The notes under the pieces: model-generated | What the model was told of the DNA's origin: nothing | Seen by the model: the letters and a program-made list of their open reading frames with translations, nothing else | The model's database searches: none | Source of the DNA: Polynucleobacter asymbioticus QLW-P1DMWA-1 | GTDB taxonomy: Bacteria > Pseudomonadota > Gammaproteobacteria > Burkholderiales > Burkholderiaceae | Length of the DNA stretch: 64,000 bases | Reading direction: 5' to 3' | Assembly (NCBI RefSeq): GCF_000016345.1 | Contig: NC_009379.1 | Span: 1,922,001 to 1,986,000, forward strand | Part shown: in pieces, positions 35,882 to 45,416 of the stretch | How the letters are laid out: every line of letters begins with the position of its first letter | Position numbering within the stretch: the stretch's first letter is position 1 | Position numbers and translations under genes: made by a program

Positions 35882-37009
35882 ATGATCAAACCCCAATCCT
35901 TCTATATCGGTCTAATGTCTGGTACCAGCCTAGATGGGATAGATGCTGTTCTAGCCAAGATTGGGTCTAATGGCGAGGCAACTGCAGTAGAAGCTGTCAG
36001 CACCCCTTTCGCGGCTGAGCTCCGTAAGGCCTTATTTGAGCTCCAAAGCCCTGGTCCAAATGAGCTCCATCGGGAAAAGCAGGCAGGCAATGCCTTGGCC
36101 TTAGCCTACGCAGAAGCTGTTATGCAATTACTAAACAAAACCAAACTCCAATCCTCTGATATCACCGCGATTGGGGCGCATGGTCAGACTATTCGTCACC
36201 AACCACACCTTGGTGACATGGCTTACACACATCAAACACTCAACCCAGCTCTCTTGGCAGAAAAAACTGGTATTGATGTCATTGCAGATTTCAGAAGTCG
36301 GGATTTAGCTGCGGGCGGGCATGGTGCCCCATTAGTTCCAGCCTTTCATGCGCAGCAATTTATAGAAGATAAAAATCTAGCTATTCTCAATATCGGTGGC
36401 ATTGCTAATCTCACCCTATTACCAAAGAATGGTGAAGTTACTGGCTTTGATTGTGGTCCTGGAAATATGCTGATGGATGCATGGATACACGAACATCAAG
36501 GAAATGCTTTTGATGAGAATGGTGCCTGGGCATTACAAGGCAAAGCAAACGAAGCATTACTTTCAAAGATGTTGAGCGATCCATTCTTTTCTAAAACCCC
36601 ACCTAAGAGTACTGGTAGGGATGACTTTCATCTTCATTGGTTGCATGAAAAAATGGGGAATGAAAATTATCTTTCCGAAGATGTGCAAGCAACGTTGCTG
36701 CATTTGACTGCGCACTCAGCATTAGATGCTTTAGTGCGTCATTCCCCGCTAACCCAGAAGCTGATTGTCTGTGGCGGTGGCGCAAGAAATTATGCCTTGA
36801 TGAATTTATTTAAAGCGAAAGCAGCGCATTTCTTCAAAAAACCCCTAGAAATTATTACCAGTGACGCTGCTGGTATTGATCCGCAATTGGTTGAAGGTCT
36901 TGCATTTGCATGGCTTGCATGGGCCCATAAAGAAAAACGGCCAGCAAATTTGCCAGCCGTTACGGGAGCGAAGGGTCCTAGAATTCTAGGCGCTTGCTAT
37001 CCTGCTTAG
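35882..37009 (+). CDS. anmK: Anhydro-N-acetylmuramic acid kinase
   Basis: The start is the ATG at 35882 ([16 protein letters not shown]), which places the conserved SGTSLDGID motif at the usual distance from the N terminus. The 375-residue enzyme cleaves and phosphorylates anhydroMurNAc to MurNAc-6-phosphate during peptidoglycan recycling. [28 protein letters not shown] and [11 protein letters not shown] are the expected ATPase-fold blocks. AmgK and MurU, about 10 kb to the left, form a second recycling entry for MurNAc. Confidence 0.95.
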   Translation: MIKPQSFYIGLMSGTSLDGIDAVLAKIGSNGEATAVEAVSTPFAAELRKALFELQSPGPNELHREKQAGNALALAYAEAVMQLLNKTKLQSSDITAIGAHGQTIRHQPHLGDMAYTHQTLNPALLAEKTGIDVIADFRSRDLAAGGHGAPLVPAFHAQQFIEDKNLAILNIGGIANLTLLPKNGEVTGFDCGPGNMLMDAWIHEHQGNAFDENGAWALQGKANEALLSKMLSDPFFSKTPPKSTGRDDFHLHWLHEKMGNENYLSEDVQATLLHLTAHSALDALVRHSPLTQKLIVCGGGARNYALMNLFKAKAAHFFKKPLEIITSDAAGIDPQLVEGLAFAWLAWAHKEKRPANLPAVTGAKGPRILGACYPA

Positions 37010-37021
37010 TTTTTAAATGAC

Positions 37022-37396
37022 CTAAGCCGAGAAAGAAGATCCGCAACCGCAAGTGGTGGTTGCATTGGGATTCTTAATCACAAACTGTGAGCCGTTGATG
37101 TCTTCTTTGTAATCAATTTCAGCGCCAACTAAATATTGGAAGCTCATTGAATCGACTAACAAAGTAACACCATTCTTTTCAAAGAGTGTGTCGTCTTCAT
37201 TCACGGCATCGTCAAATGTAAAGCCGTATTGGAAACCCGAGCAACCGCCGCCTTGAACGAATACGCGTAATTTCAATTCAGGATTGCCTTCTTCTGCAAT
37301 CAAGTCAGCCACTTTTGCAGCAGCGTTGTCCGTGAACACCAATGGGATTGGTGGCTCAGCTAAGTCTTGTGCAGGTTGTGTAGCTAATTCGGTCAT
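37022..37396 (-). CDS. erpA: Iron-sulfur cluster insertion protein ErpA
   Basis: The 124-residue A-type carrier has the three cluster-binding cysteines in [10 protein letters not shown] and the C-terminal [10 protein letters not shown] slightly longer N terminus (about 15 residues) precedes the domain. ErpA delivers Fe-S clusters to apo-enzymes, among them those of isoprenoid synthesis. The start has an AGGAGT ribosome site. It lies downstream of argC on the same strand and converges with anmK at a 12-bp gap. Confidence 0.93.
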
Positions 37397-37464
37397 GATT
37401 CACTCCTAAATCAAATGGGTATGTCTTATTTTAGGCTTTTAATGTCCAGTTTGCTGAAGGGTCA

Positions 37465-38523
37465 TTATGGCGAAACAGCAATCTGGGTAAGGCCAGTAGT
37501 CTCGGGCAAGCCAAACATGAGGTTCATGCACTGCACGCCTTGGCCTGAAGCGCCCTTTACCAGGTTGTCTTCAACCACCAAAATCACCAAAGTATCACCA
37601 CCGCCTGGGCGATGGATTGCAATCCGAATGCCATTGCTACCACGTACAGAACGTGTTTCTGGATGACTACCTGCAGGCATCACATCGACAAAAGGTTCAT
37701 CCTTGTAGAAGTTTTCATACAATTTTTGGTAATCAACATCTTTGCCAGCCTCAGTCAAACGCACATACAGCGTCGAATGAATCCCTCTAATCATCGGCGT
37801 TAAATGGGGTACAAAAGTTAAACCGATCTGATCATGACCAGCAATAGCCTTCAAGCCCTGCTCGATCTCAGGTAGGTGGCGATGTCCTTTAACGCTATAG
37901 GCTTTAAAGTTATCGCTTGCCTCAGATAACAAAGTACCAATTTCAGCCTTGCGTCCAGCGCCAGAGGTACCTGACTTGGAGTCCGAAATAATATGAGTGC
38001 CATCAATAAGGTGTTTGCCACCAGTGGATTTTGGTGAGAGCAAAGGTGCAAGACCCAGCTGAACTGAGGTTGGATAGCAACCCGCTAACCCAACCACCCG
38101 GGCTTTTTTAATCGCATCACGATTAATTTCTGGCAAACCATAAACAGCTTCAGCCAAAATTTCTGGGCAGTTATGTTCCATGCCATACCACTTGGCAAAC
38201 TCTTTAACATCTTTCAAGCGAAAGTCTGCAGCCAGATCCAAAACCTTCACACCGTTAGCAAGCAGCTCTTTTGCTTGTGCCATCGCAACGCCATGAGGAG
38301 TTGCAAAGAACACCACATCACATTCATTTAGCTTTGCTTCATCTGGGGTTGTAAATTTCAGAGCAACACGACCGCGTAAAGATGGAAACATCTCAGCTAC
38401 TGGCATACCAGCTTCTGTGCGAGATGTAATTGCAGTGAGCTCTACCTCAGGATGCTGCGCTAACAGACGCAACAACTCCACTCCGGTGTAACCAGTACCG
38501 CCAACGATGCCAACTTTAATCAT
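37465..38523 (-). CDS. argC: N-acetyl-gamma-glutamyl-phosphate reductase
   Basis: The start is the ATG at 38523, with GGAG six bases upstream; a TTG four codons earlier is unlikely. The 352-residue enzyme catalyses the third step of arginine synthesis. The NADP-binding [18 protein letters not shown] and catalytic cysteine [14 protein letters not shown] are present, with the HRHLPEIEQ motif later. It lies downstream of rpsI behind a terminator-like hairpin. Confidence 0.96.
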   Translation of the reverse strand: MIKVGIVGGTGYTGVELLRLLAQHPEVELTAITSRTEAGMPVAEMFPSLRGRVALKFTTPDEAKLNECDVVFFATPHGVAMAQAKELLANGVKVLDLAADFRLKDVKEFAKWYGMEHNCPEILAEAVYGLPEINRDAIKKARVVGLAGCYPTSVQLGLAPLLSPKSTGGKHLIDGTHIISDSKSGTSGAGRKAEIGTLLSEASDNFKAYSVKGHRHLPEIEQGLKAIAGHDQIGLTFVPHLTPMIRGIHSTLYVRLTEAGKDVDYQKLYENFYKDEPFVDVMPAGSHPETRSVRGSNGIRIAIHRPGGGDTLVILVVEDNLVKGASGQGVQCMNLMFGLPETTGLTQIAVSP

Positions 38524-38585
38524 GCCATTCTCCAAAATACCGACTGATGAATTTTATTTCTTTAATACCTAGATTGTAGAAACAA

Positions 38586-38609
38586 AAAGGGCCGCTTGCG
38601 CGACCCTTT
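38586..38609 (-). terminator. Rho-independent terminator after rpsI
   Basis: AAAGGG (38586-38591) pairs with CCCTTT (38604-38609) with a partly paired GC-rich interior, and a T5 run follows on the minus strand. It should end the rplM-rpsI transcript and separate it from argC. Confidence 0.7.
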
Positions 38610-38635
38610 CGATAAAACTTAAGCGACTGAAAGAA

Positions 38636-39037
38636 TTAGCGCTTGCTGAACTGCTTACGACGACGCGCGCCATGCAGACCAACTTTTTTACGCTCAACTT
38701 CACGAGCATCGCGAGTTACCAAACCTGCTTTAGACAGGGTTGGCTTCAACGCGTTGTCGTAGTCGATCAATGCACGCGTAACGCCGTGACGAACTGCACC
38801 AGCTTGGCCAGTTTCACCGCCACCAGAAACGTTTACTTTGATATCAAAGGTCGTTAAGTGGGCCGTGAGAGCCAAAGGCTGACGAGCGATCATGCGTGAT
38901 GTTTCACGAGCAAAATAAGCATCGATAGGCTTGCCATTAACAATAATGTCGCCCTTGCCAGATTTAATGAATACGCGCGCAACAGAACTCTTGCGACGAC
39001 CAGTACCGTAATTCCAATTTCCGTAATTAATAGCCAT
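38636..39037 (-). CDS. rpsI: 30S ribosomal protein S9
   Basis: The 133-residue protein has the [16 protein letters not shown] start, the [20 protein letters not shown] core, and the conserved basic tail ending in RRRKQFSKR that reaches the P-site tRNA. It lies 9 bp after rplM. Confidence 0.98.
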   Translation of the reverse strand: MAINYGNWNYGTGRRKSSVARVFIKSGKGDIIVNGKPIDAYFARETSRMIARQPLALTAHLTTFDIKVNVSGGGETGQAGAVRHGVTRALIDYDNALKPTLSKAGLVTRDAREVERKKVGLHGARRRKQFSKR

Positions 39038-39046
39038 TTGGTTTCC

Positions 39047-39475
39047 TTAAATCTCTAACGCTTTTGGCTGTTGAGCCGCATGCGGATGATTGGCGTCGCC
39101 GTAGACTTTTAATTTCTTAATCATGGCATAGCCTAGTGGGCCTTTTGGCAACATACCTTTGACAGCCTTCTCTAAAGCGCGGCCCGGGAAACGGTCTTGC
39201 ATCTTATCGAAGTTAGTCGAGCTAATACCACCTGGGTATCCGCTGTGACGGTAATAAATTTTGTTCAAGCCTTTTGTGCCTGTGACACGGAGCTTAGAAG
39301 AATTGATGACAACAATAAAGTCGCCAGTATCAACGTGTGGGGTGTATTCAGGCTTGTGCTTGCCGCGTAGACGGAGTGCCACTTCACTGGCGACACGACC
39401 GAGGACTTTGTCCGTAGCGTCAATCACGAACCATTCATGCACTACCTCATGGGATTTTGCAGAAAAAGTTTTCAT
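39047..39475 (-). CDS. rplM: 50S ribosomal protein L13
   Basis: The 142-residue protein shows [39 protein letters not shown] and the [16 protein letters not shown] motif. It heads the rplM-rpsI pair. About 160 bp of leader separate it from the terminator of the candidate small RNA upstream; I could not assign its own promoter with confidence. Confidence 0.98.
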   Translation of the reverse strand: MKTFSAKSHEVVHEWFVIDATDKVLGRVASEVALRLRGKHKPEYTPHVDTGDFIVVINSSKLRVTGTKGLNKIYYRHSGYPGGISSTNFDKMQDRFPGRALEKAVKGMLPKGPLGYAMIKKLKVYGDANHPHAAQQPKALEI

Positions 39476-39634
39476 GATTTCTCAAATTGTTATAGTCAAA
39501 AAAATTACCCCAACCAAACTACGTCCACCTTGGCCCTGCTTATGTTTGCAAGCTCGCAGATTCTGCAATTTAACTGGTACAACAAATTACCGCTGACCGG
39601 CTCGGTAATTCAGTAAAGCCTTGAATTGTAACCC

Positions 39635-39736
39635 AAAAAAAACCCAGGAACGAGTCCTGGGTTGGAATCCACCTATGTTTGGGTGGAGGAGACACTGGGA
39701 GGTAAGTCGCAGTCTTGTATAAGACTGACTACCAAT
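39635..39736 (-). ncRNA. Candidate small RNA with anti-Shine-Dalgarno motifs
   Basis: No open frame fits here, yet the minus strand holds a complete transcription unit of about 102 nt. Hairpin 1 pairs CAGTCTT with AAGACTG (39710-39727). A linker of about 23 nt follows, with CCTCCC (complement of 39697-39702) and CTCCTCC (complement of 39685-39691), both complementary to ribosome binding sites. Hairpin 2 is CCACC/GGTGG (39669-39686). A 9-bp terminator stem with U8 ends it. A well-spaced promoter lies directly upstream. It resembles, as I recall, the betaproteobacterial toxic small RNA family in Rfam; that match is unverified. An attenuated rplM leader is the main alternative. Confidence 0.6.
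39641..39663 (-). terminator. Terminator of the candidate small RNA
   Basis: AACCCAGGA (39641-39649) pairs perfectly with TCCTGGGTT (39655-39663) around a 5-nt loop, and on the minus strand eight T residues run to 39635. It is one of the strongest terminators in the window although no protein gene ends here. Confidence 0.85.
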
Positions 39737-39742
39737 ATGGTT

Positions 39743-39771
39743 ATTGTATCCATATGCATGGTGCAATGCAA
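39743..39771 (-). promoter_or_regulatory. Sigma70-type promoter of the candidate small RNA
   Basis: On the minus strand TTGCAT (complement of 39766-39771) and TACAAT (complement of 39743-39748) are separated by exactly 17 bp. Transcription would start near 39736. Confidence 0.6.
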
Positions 39772-39884
39772 GAAAATTGACCAAAATCAAGATTTTTATG
39801 TTGCTCTGCAGCAACTTGATTTCCCAAAAAATAGGTAAACTATTGATAATATTGATTAATTTAGTAAGTTAGGGGTCACTAATA

Positions 39885-40307
39885 ATGGAATGTCGAGTAA
39901 GTTGGTTAGGTAATGACGGGATGGCTTTTTCTGCAGAAACAGGCAGTGGCCACCTTGTAAACATGGATGGTGCCCCTGAAGCTGGCGGCAGAAACCTTGC
40001 TCCAAGGCCAATGGAGCTGCTTTTAGCGGGTGCCGGCGGTTGCTCTGCATTTGATGTGGTTTTAATCCTACAAAGGGCCCGTCAGGCCATTAGTGGCTGT
40101 GAAGTGGTCCTCCAAGCTGAGCGAGCTACAGAAGACCCTAAAGTCTTCACTAAGATCAATTTGCACTTTACGGTCAAAGGAAAAGACTTGGATCAGGCAA
40201 AGGTAGATCGCGCCGTAAAGCTCTCACATGAAAAATATTGCTCAGCGACAACCATGTTGGCTAAAACTGCAGAACTAACTTACAGCGTCGAAGTCATTGC
40301 GGAATAA
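39885..40307 (+). CDS. OsmC family protein
   Basis: The 140-residue protein is a second OsmC-fold member, distinct from the one near 8.5 kb. LAPRPMELLLAGAGGCSAFDVVLIL surrounds the first redox cysteine, and HEKYCSATTMLAK the second. It belongs to the branch resembling E. coli YhfA. It stands alone, divergent from the small RNA, and its stop lies directly against the 3' end of the RNase P RNA gene. Confidence 0.87.
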   Translation: MECRVSWLGNDGMAFSAETGSGHLVNMDGAPEAGGRNLAPRPMELLLAGAGGCSAFDVVLILQRARQAISGCEVVLQAERATEDPKVFTKINLHFTVKGKDLDQAKVDRAVKLSHEKYCSATTMLAKTAELTYSVEVIAE

Positions 40308-40310
40308 GTG

Positions 40311-40615
40311 CAGAGTCAATCGATAAGCCGGATTCTGTCGCCTAGATTTGCATCTAGGGGCAATCATTCCTCTAGGCCGTCAGTTACCTGACGGCTCAAG
40401 CTCCCTACCCGCAGACTCAGCGGGACGCCTCATCGTCTGCATACTTGGGATTGCTCCAGGTGGAGGTTACCGCGTTTCACCGTAACTAAATACGCTCGTC
40501 TCTGTGGCCCTATTCCTCACGTCACCGTGGATGGCCGTTAGCCATCACCCTACCCTATGGAGTCCGGACTTTCCTCCCCCTCAATAAAGAGGCGGCGATT
40601 GCCCAATTGACTCTG
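40311..40615 (-). ncRNA. rnpB: RNase P RNA (bacterial class A)
   Basis: The minus strand carries the catalytic RNA of RNase P. Both universally conserved ends are visible: GAGGAAAGTCCGGACTCC after the P1/P2 region (about 40562-40579), and ACAGAATCCGGCTTATCG near the 3' end. The termini pair as helix P1 (GAGTCAAT with ATTGACTC). At about 305 nt it is shorter than the 350-380 nt typical of proteobacteria, so some peripheral helix is reduced. Ends are placed by P1 pairing and may be off by a few bases. Confidence 0.95.
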
Positions 40616-40622
40616 CGCCTGC

Positions 40623-40652
40623 AGTCTACCGCAGTCAGAGCAAATTAGTGAA
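40623..40652 (-). promoter_or_regulatory. Putative rnpB promoter
   Basis: On the minus strand TTCACT (complement of 40647-40652) and TAGACT (complement of 40623-40628) have an 18-bp spacer and point to a start near 40616, matching the predicted RNase P RNA 5' end. Confidence 0.5.
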
Positions 40653-40671
40653 GAAGGATCTAATTTGAGCT

Positions 40672-41730
40672 TTAAACCAAAGACCAAGCAATGGTTTCGC
40701 CAGCACGCAGCGGAACAATGGTGTCATCACCGAGCGGCAATTCATTTGGAATATTTTGAACTTGCTTTGCTAATGTAATTTTTTTGCTATTACGTGGCAG
40801 CGAATAAAAATCTGGCCCAAAAAAACTGGCAAAGCCTTCAAGCTTATCTAACTTACCGATACTCTCAAATGCTTCAGCATATAAACCCAATGCATTAAAC
40901 GCGCTGTAGCAACCCGCACAACCGCAAGCAGCCTCCTTTGCACCCTTGGCATGTGGCGCACTATCCGTACCTAAGAAGAAGCGTGGGTTACCACTAGTAG
41001 CAGCCTCTAATAAAGCAATGCGATGCTCTTCACGCTTAAGCACAGGCAAACAATAGTTGTGAGGACGAATACCGCCAGAAAAAATTGCGTTGCGATTCAT
41101 TAGCAAGTGTTGTGGAGTAATGGTTGCTGCAATCGTATTCTTAACATCCGTTGCTGCGTCACGCACATAGTGAGCAGCCTGCTTAGTAGTGATATGTTCA
41201 AAAACAATTTTGAGTGCAGGCAATTTTTTGCGCAGAGGCTCTAATATTGTATCGATAAATACTGCTTCACGATCAAAGATATCGATTTCAGGGCTCGTTA
41301 CTTCACCATGCACTAAGAGCGGCATACCAACGTCTTGCATTGCTTCTAAAGCCAGATGGCAATGCTGAAGATCGCTCACCCCAGCATCACTATTCGTTGT
41401 TGCGCCTGCGGGATATAACTTGAATGCCGCAATTCCAGCAGCTTTCGCCTTACGAACCTCATCTGCAGAGGTGTTGTCAGTGAGATACAAAGTCATTAAC
41501 GGTGTAAAGCTAGAAACACCTAGTGATTTGAGATTTTCTTGTATGCGCGCTTGATATGCTTTAGCTAAATCTACAGTAGTCACTGGAGGCTTTAAATTAG
41601 GCATGATGATGGCGCGTGCGAATTGGCGCGCAGTATCTGCCAATACATCCTTCATGACTTCACCGTCACGAATATGCAAATGCCAATCGTCTGGCTGAAT
41701 CAATTGAATTTGAGTTGGAGCATTGGACAT
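40672..41730 (-). CDS. pyrC: Dihydroorotase (class II, PyrC)
   Basis: The 352-residue zinc amidohydrolase forms dihydroorotate in pyrimidine synthesis. The metal-binding DWHLHIRDG (residues 15-23), LVHGEVT, FEHITTK and the [15 protein letters not shown] block are in order. It follows the glycerate kinase gene by one base and precedes rnpB on the same strand. Confidence 0.96.
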   Translation of the reverse strand: MSNAPTQIQLIQPDDWHLHIRDGEVMKDVLADTARQFARAIIMPNLKPPVTTVDLAKAYQARIQENLKSLGVSSFTPLMTLYLTDNTSADEVRKAKAAGIAAFKLYPAGATTNSDAGVSDLQHCHLALEAMQDVGMPLLVHGEVTSPEIDIFDREAVFIDTILEPLRKKLPALKIVFEHITTKQAAHYVRDAATDVKNTIAATITPQHLLMNRNAIFSGGIRPHNYCLPVLKREEHRIALLEAATSGNPRFFLGTDSAPHAKGAKEAACGCAGCYSAFNALGLYAEAFESIGKLDKLEGFASFFGPDFYSLPRNSKKITLAKQVQNIPNELPLGDDTIVPLRAGETIAWSLV

Positions 41731-41731
41731 A

Positions 41732-43084
41732 TTATTTTTCTAGCAAGATGATGCGGAAATCATTCACATTAGTAAGTGTAGGGCCAGTTTCTACTAAAGC
41801 GGCCAATTCTGCAAAGAAGCCATAGCAATCATGCAGTGATAAAAATTTGTCTGGTACTAGACCTGCTATCTGGCTAGATTGGCGAACTACGCCATCAAAC
41901 CAGGCTCCGGCATTCTTTTCGCTACCATCAATTCCATCGGTATCGGCAGCTAATGCAGACAAGTGAGGCAGATCTTTAGATGCAGCAAAGAGAGAGAGTA
42001 AATATTCACTACAACGACCCCCTCTACCTTTGATGTCTCCTGGGATGGTTACAGTGCATTCACCGCCTGAGATGATGGCTTTTGGGGTATTGAGTCCCTT
42101 TGCAAGATAGTTGCGCACTAATGCAGCTTGCTCAATACCTACCTCTTGCGCCTCACCAGTAATCGTATCGCCCAAAATAATGGGATCGTAACCCTGAGCA
42201 CGAACATACTCAGCAGCTGCCTCTAAGCTTTTATAGGCTGTAGCGATGACATGATTAGCCACCTGCGCACTTACAAGATCAATATCTTTTAAGGTTTCTG
42301 GCTTTTCCCCTGCCAGGCCTTGCTTGAGATGATTAAGTACCGATACAGGTATCGATTGTTCATCTAATCGATACTTTTCTAAGATATTGAGTGCATCTAA
42401 ATAGGTGGAATAGTCGGCAGCGCAAGGTCCGCTTGCGATATCCGCTGGTGAATCGCCCGTGACATCAGAAATCAGTAAAGCCTCTACCCTTGCACCTCGT
42501 TCAATAGCTACTCTAGCTAAATTACCGCCTAAGATAGCAGATAAATGTTTGCGTACTACATTCATTTCTTCAATGGGTGCGCCACTTCGTAAGAGCGCTT
42601 CAGTAGTCCTGCGCATATCTTCAATCGAAATTCCCTCTTGAGGTAATGTAAGAAGACTAGATCCTCCGCCAGATACCAAGGCAATTAATACATCACCCTG
42701 TTTGAGCTGATTTGTTAATCCCAAAATTTCTTTTGCCCCATCCATCCCCGCCTGATCAGGCACTGGATGTCCTGCCTCAACAATCTTGATGCAATTAGTT
42801 GGTGAGTTATGGCCATAGCGCGTAAGCACCACACCCTCCAACCTAACTTGGGGCCAATGCGTTTTTGCATAAGCCTCAAGTGCACTAGCCATGGATGCAC
42901 TGGCTTTTCCAGCGCCTACTACCAGGCACTTTCCTGTTGGCTCTTGCCCAACTGGAAATATCTTTGCTAAATATTGGGGAACGATGATTTGTGGATCAGC
43001 AACGGCTACTGCAGCGGCAAAAGCGTTTTTGAGAATCGCTTCTTTGCTTGCTATCTGAGAGAGCAGGGTACTGTTTTGGGTCAT
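41732..43084 (-). CDS. Glycerate 2-kinase (MOFRL/GckA family)
   Basis: The 450-residue protein has the N-terminal DUF4147 kinase domain ([28 protein letters not shown] segment [10 protein letters not shown]) and the C-terminal MOFRL domain ([27 protein letters not shown]). Family members phosphorylate glycerate at C2 in photorespiration, serine or tartronate pathways. No other gene of such a pathway is adjacent. It lies between the ABC exporter and pyrC. Confidence 0.9.
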   Translation of the reverse strand: MTQNSTLLSQIASKEAILKNAFAAAVAVADPQIIVPQYLAKIFPVGQEPTGKCLVVGAGKASASMASALEAYAKTHWPQVRLEGVVLTRYGHNSPTNCIKIVEAGHPVPDQAGMDGAKEILGLTNQLKQGDVLIALVSGGGSSLLTLPQEGISIEDMRRTTEALLRSGAPIEEMNVVRKHLSAILGGNLARVAIERGARVEALLISDVTGDSPADIASGPCAADYSTYLDALNILEKYRLDEQSIPVSVLNHLKQGLAGEKPETLKDIDLVSAQVANHVIATAYKSLEAAAEYVRAQGYDPIILGDTITGEAQEVGIEQAALVRNYLAKGLNTPKAIISGGECTVTIPGDIKGRGGRCSEYLLSLFAASKDLPHLSALAADTDGIDGSEKNAGAWFDGVVRQSSQIAGLVPDKFLSLHDCYGFFAELAALVETGPTLTNVNDFRIILLEK

Positions 43085-43093
43085 GAAGCTATT

Positions 43094-44917
43094 CTAATCA
43101 AGAGTAGCGCGTTCTTGCATTTGCCACATCTCGGCGTACCTACCTTGAGCGGCAAGAAGCTCCATGTGGGTTCCTCTCTCGACAATCTGCCCATGTTCCA
43201 TGACCAAAATTTGGTCGGCATGAATAATTGTTGAAAGGCGATGGGCAATGATGAGTGTGGTCCGATTTTTGGCCAAACTGAGTAACTCTTCCTGAAAAGC
43301 GCGCTCTGTTTTGGAATCTAGAGCGGAAGTAGCCTCATCAAATATCAACATTGCTGGCTTTTTAAGCAGTGTTCTAGCAATGGCTACGCGCTGTTTCTCG
43401 CCTCCAGAGAGCTTCAAGCCCCTCTCACCTACCTGTGTGTCGTATCCATCTGGTAAGCGCTTAATAAAGCCGTCAATTTGAGCTGCTCTCGCCGCCTCTT
43501 GTACCTCTTCAATCGTGGCTGAAGGATCACCATAGGCGATGTTATAGCCAATCGTGTCATTAAATAAAACTGTATCTTGCGGAACGATGCCAATTGCTTT
43601 GCGCAAGCTAGCTTGAGTGACGTCTTGGATATTTTGACCGTCAATCAGAATTTCTCCTGACTGCACATCATAAAAACGAAACAGCAATCTTGCCAGCGTG
43701 CTTTTACCAGCACCGCTTTGACCGACAACCGCAGTAATGGTGCCAGCCGGAATATTGAAACTAATATCGCGAAGAATTTCACGCTTAGCTTCGTAGTGAA
43801 ATGACACATGCTCAAACCGCACATCTGGGCCATGGCCGCGATTTTGAATTTGGAGTGACTTTGCATCAGGAGAGTCAGCAATTTCTTTATCGGTATTTAA
43901 TAAAGAGAACATACGATCCATGTCAGTCAATGACTGTTTAATTTCTCGATAAATCACTCCCAAGAAATTGAGCGGTATGTAAAGCTGAATCATCAAGGTA
44001 TTCACTAAAACTAAGTCGCCCAAGGTCATTGTTCCATTAACTACCCCTACCGTAGCGCGCCACAGGATCAGCATTAAACCAGTCGCAATAATGATTTGCT
44101 GTCCAAGATTCAAAAACGCTAAGGTCTTTTGCGACTTGACTGCTGCGGCTTGATAACGCAATAAGTTCTCATCGTAACGTCCCGCTTCAAATGCCTCATT
44201 GCCAAAATACTTTACTGTCTCAAAGTTCAATAGGGAGTCAATGGCTTTCTGATTCGCCTTTGAATCCATATCGTTCATCGTACGACGGTAATGAGTTCGC
44301 CATTCAGTAACCACGATCGTAAAAGCAATATATAGAACCAAGGCTGCCAAAGTAATTGCAGCAAACCAAATGTCATAGGAGTAGGCGAAGTAGCCTAGTA
44401 CTAAACAAAACTCAATCAAGGTGGGCAAGATGCTATACAGCGAGTACGAGATCAGCGACTGAATACCACGTGTTCCGCGCTCAATATCTCTACTGACACC
44501 ACCCGTCTGCCGCGCAAGATGAAAACTTAGAGCTAAGGAATGCAAGTGTTCAAAAACTTGAAGCGCTACCTTACGAACTGCATTTTGGGTAACCTTGGCA
44601 AATAAGGCCTCACGCAACTCCGTAAAGAGGGATGCAGAAATTCTTAATAAGCCATAGGCAAAAATAATGCCCAGAGGCACGACTAGAAGGGCTTGTGGTG
44701 AGCTTGCTTTGATATCCAAAGCGTCAATCAACTCTTTCATCACAATCGGAATGCCGAGATTGACAACCTTAGCGGCAATCAAACAGCTCAGCGCAATAAT
44801 GACTCTAAAGCGGTACTCCAAAAGGTATGGCAGAAGATCGCGAATAACCCGCCAATCACCTCGTTGAGGTGTTTTTGAATCAGTACTTCTGTGGTGATGT
44901 CCCGATGAATGTCTCAT
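43094..44917 (-). CDS. ABC transporter, ATM1/heavy-metal-exporter type (fused permease-ATPase)
   Basis: The 607-residue half-transporter has six membrane helices (about 30-325) followed by an ATPase domain with Walker A GQSGAGKSTLARLL, signature LSGGEKQRVAIART, Walker B MLIFDEATSALD and H-loop IIAHRLST. The TGGVSRDIERGTRGIQSL segment is typical of the ATM1 family, whose bacterial members export glutathione-linked metals or persulfides. It would function as an inner-membrane homodimer. Confidence 0.9.
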   Translation of the reverse strand: MRHSSGHHHRSTDSKTPQRGDWRVIRDLLPYLLEYRFRVIIALSCLIAAKVVNLGIPIVMKELIDALDIKASSPQALLVVPLGIIFAYGLLRISASLFTELREALFAKVTQNAVRKVALQVFEHLHSLALSFHLARQTGGVSRDIERGTRGIQSLISYSLYSILPTLIEFCLVLGYFAYSYDIWFAAITLAALVLYIAFTIVVTEWRTHYRRTMNDMDSKANQKAIDSLLNFETVKYFGNEAFEAGRYDENLLRYQAAAVKSQKTLAFLNLGQQIIIATGLMLILWRATVGVVNGTMTLGDLVLVNTLMIQLYIPLNFLGVIYREIKQSLTDMDRMFSLLNTDKEIADSPDAKSLQIQNRGHGPDVRFEHVSFHYEAKREILRDISFNIPAGTITAVVGQSGAGKSTLARLLFRFYDVQSGEILIDGQNIQDVTQASLRKAIGIVPQDTVLFNDTIGYNIAYGDPSATIEEVQEAARAAQIDGFIKRLPDGYDTQVGERGLKLSGGEKQRVAIARTLLKKPAMLIFDEATSALDSKTERAFQEELLSLAKNRTTLIIAHRLSTIIHADQILVMEHGQIVERGTHMELLAAQGRYAEMWQMQERATLD

Positions 44918-44926
44918 CGTCCTATC

Positions 44927-45385
44927 TTATTCGCTTCTAGTGGGGTTCGTTGAAAACACTTGTTGAATGGCCTGACCATTACTCGGTGAAAAACATCTTT
45001 TACTAGCCTCTTGATAGGGAAGCCACTGATAGGATACATGTTCTCTTGGCGATAACTTAATACTGGTGTCATCAGGAACTTGCAGTGAAAACCAATGTTC
45101 GGTATTGTGAATAATTCCAGGTGCATAACGAAAACGCCACTCTGGGTAAATCGTATATTCAATTTGATGGTGCATATTGCTTAATGCGCCATCAGGTAAT
45201 CGATCAACATCAATGCCAGTTTCTTCAAAGACTTCTCGAGCTGCGGCAACAGACAAATCCTCATCAGGCGCATCTAGGCTACCTGTGACTGATTGCCAAA
45301 ATCGCGCCCTATCAGCGCGCTCTATTAATAAAACATCCCCATTTGATTTGTAGATAACTACTAAAACCGAAATGGGGATTTTCAA
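44927..45385 (-). CDS. nudB: Dihydroneopterin triphosphate diphosphatase (Nudix)
   Basis: The 152-residue Nudix hydrolase carries the box from GSLDAPDEDL to REVFEETGID (about 37-61) and the FWQSVTGS lead-in typical of NudB, which acts in folate synthesis. The spacing from the box glycine to the first glutamate is one residue longer than the consensus. It lies downstream of aspS, as in other proteobacteria, and 9 bp upstream of the ABC transporter start. Confidence 0.88.
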   Translation of the reverse strand: MKIPISVLVVIYKSNGDVLLIERADRARFWQSVTGSLDAPDEDLSVAAAREVFEETGIDVDRLPDGALSNMHHQIEYTIYPEWRFRYAPGIIHNTEHWFSLQVPDDTSIKLSPREHVSYQWLPYQEASKRCFSPSNGQAIQQVFSTNPTRSE

Positions 45386-45416
45386 GATAGCACCAAGAAA
45401 TGCTGCTTAAATTGTT

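Noticed and set aside
37415..37666. Plus-strand ORF opposite argC
   Set aside because: It is an antisense shadow of the argC reading frame, with no ribosome site or family match.
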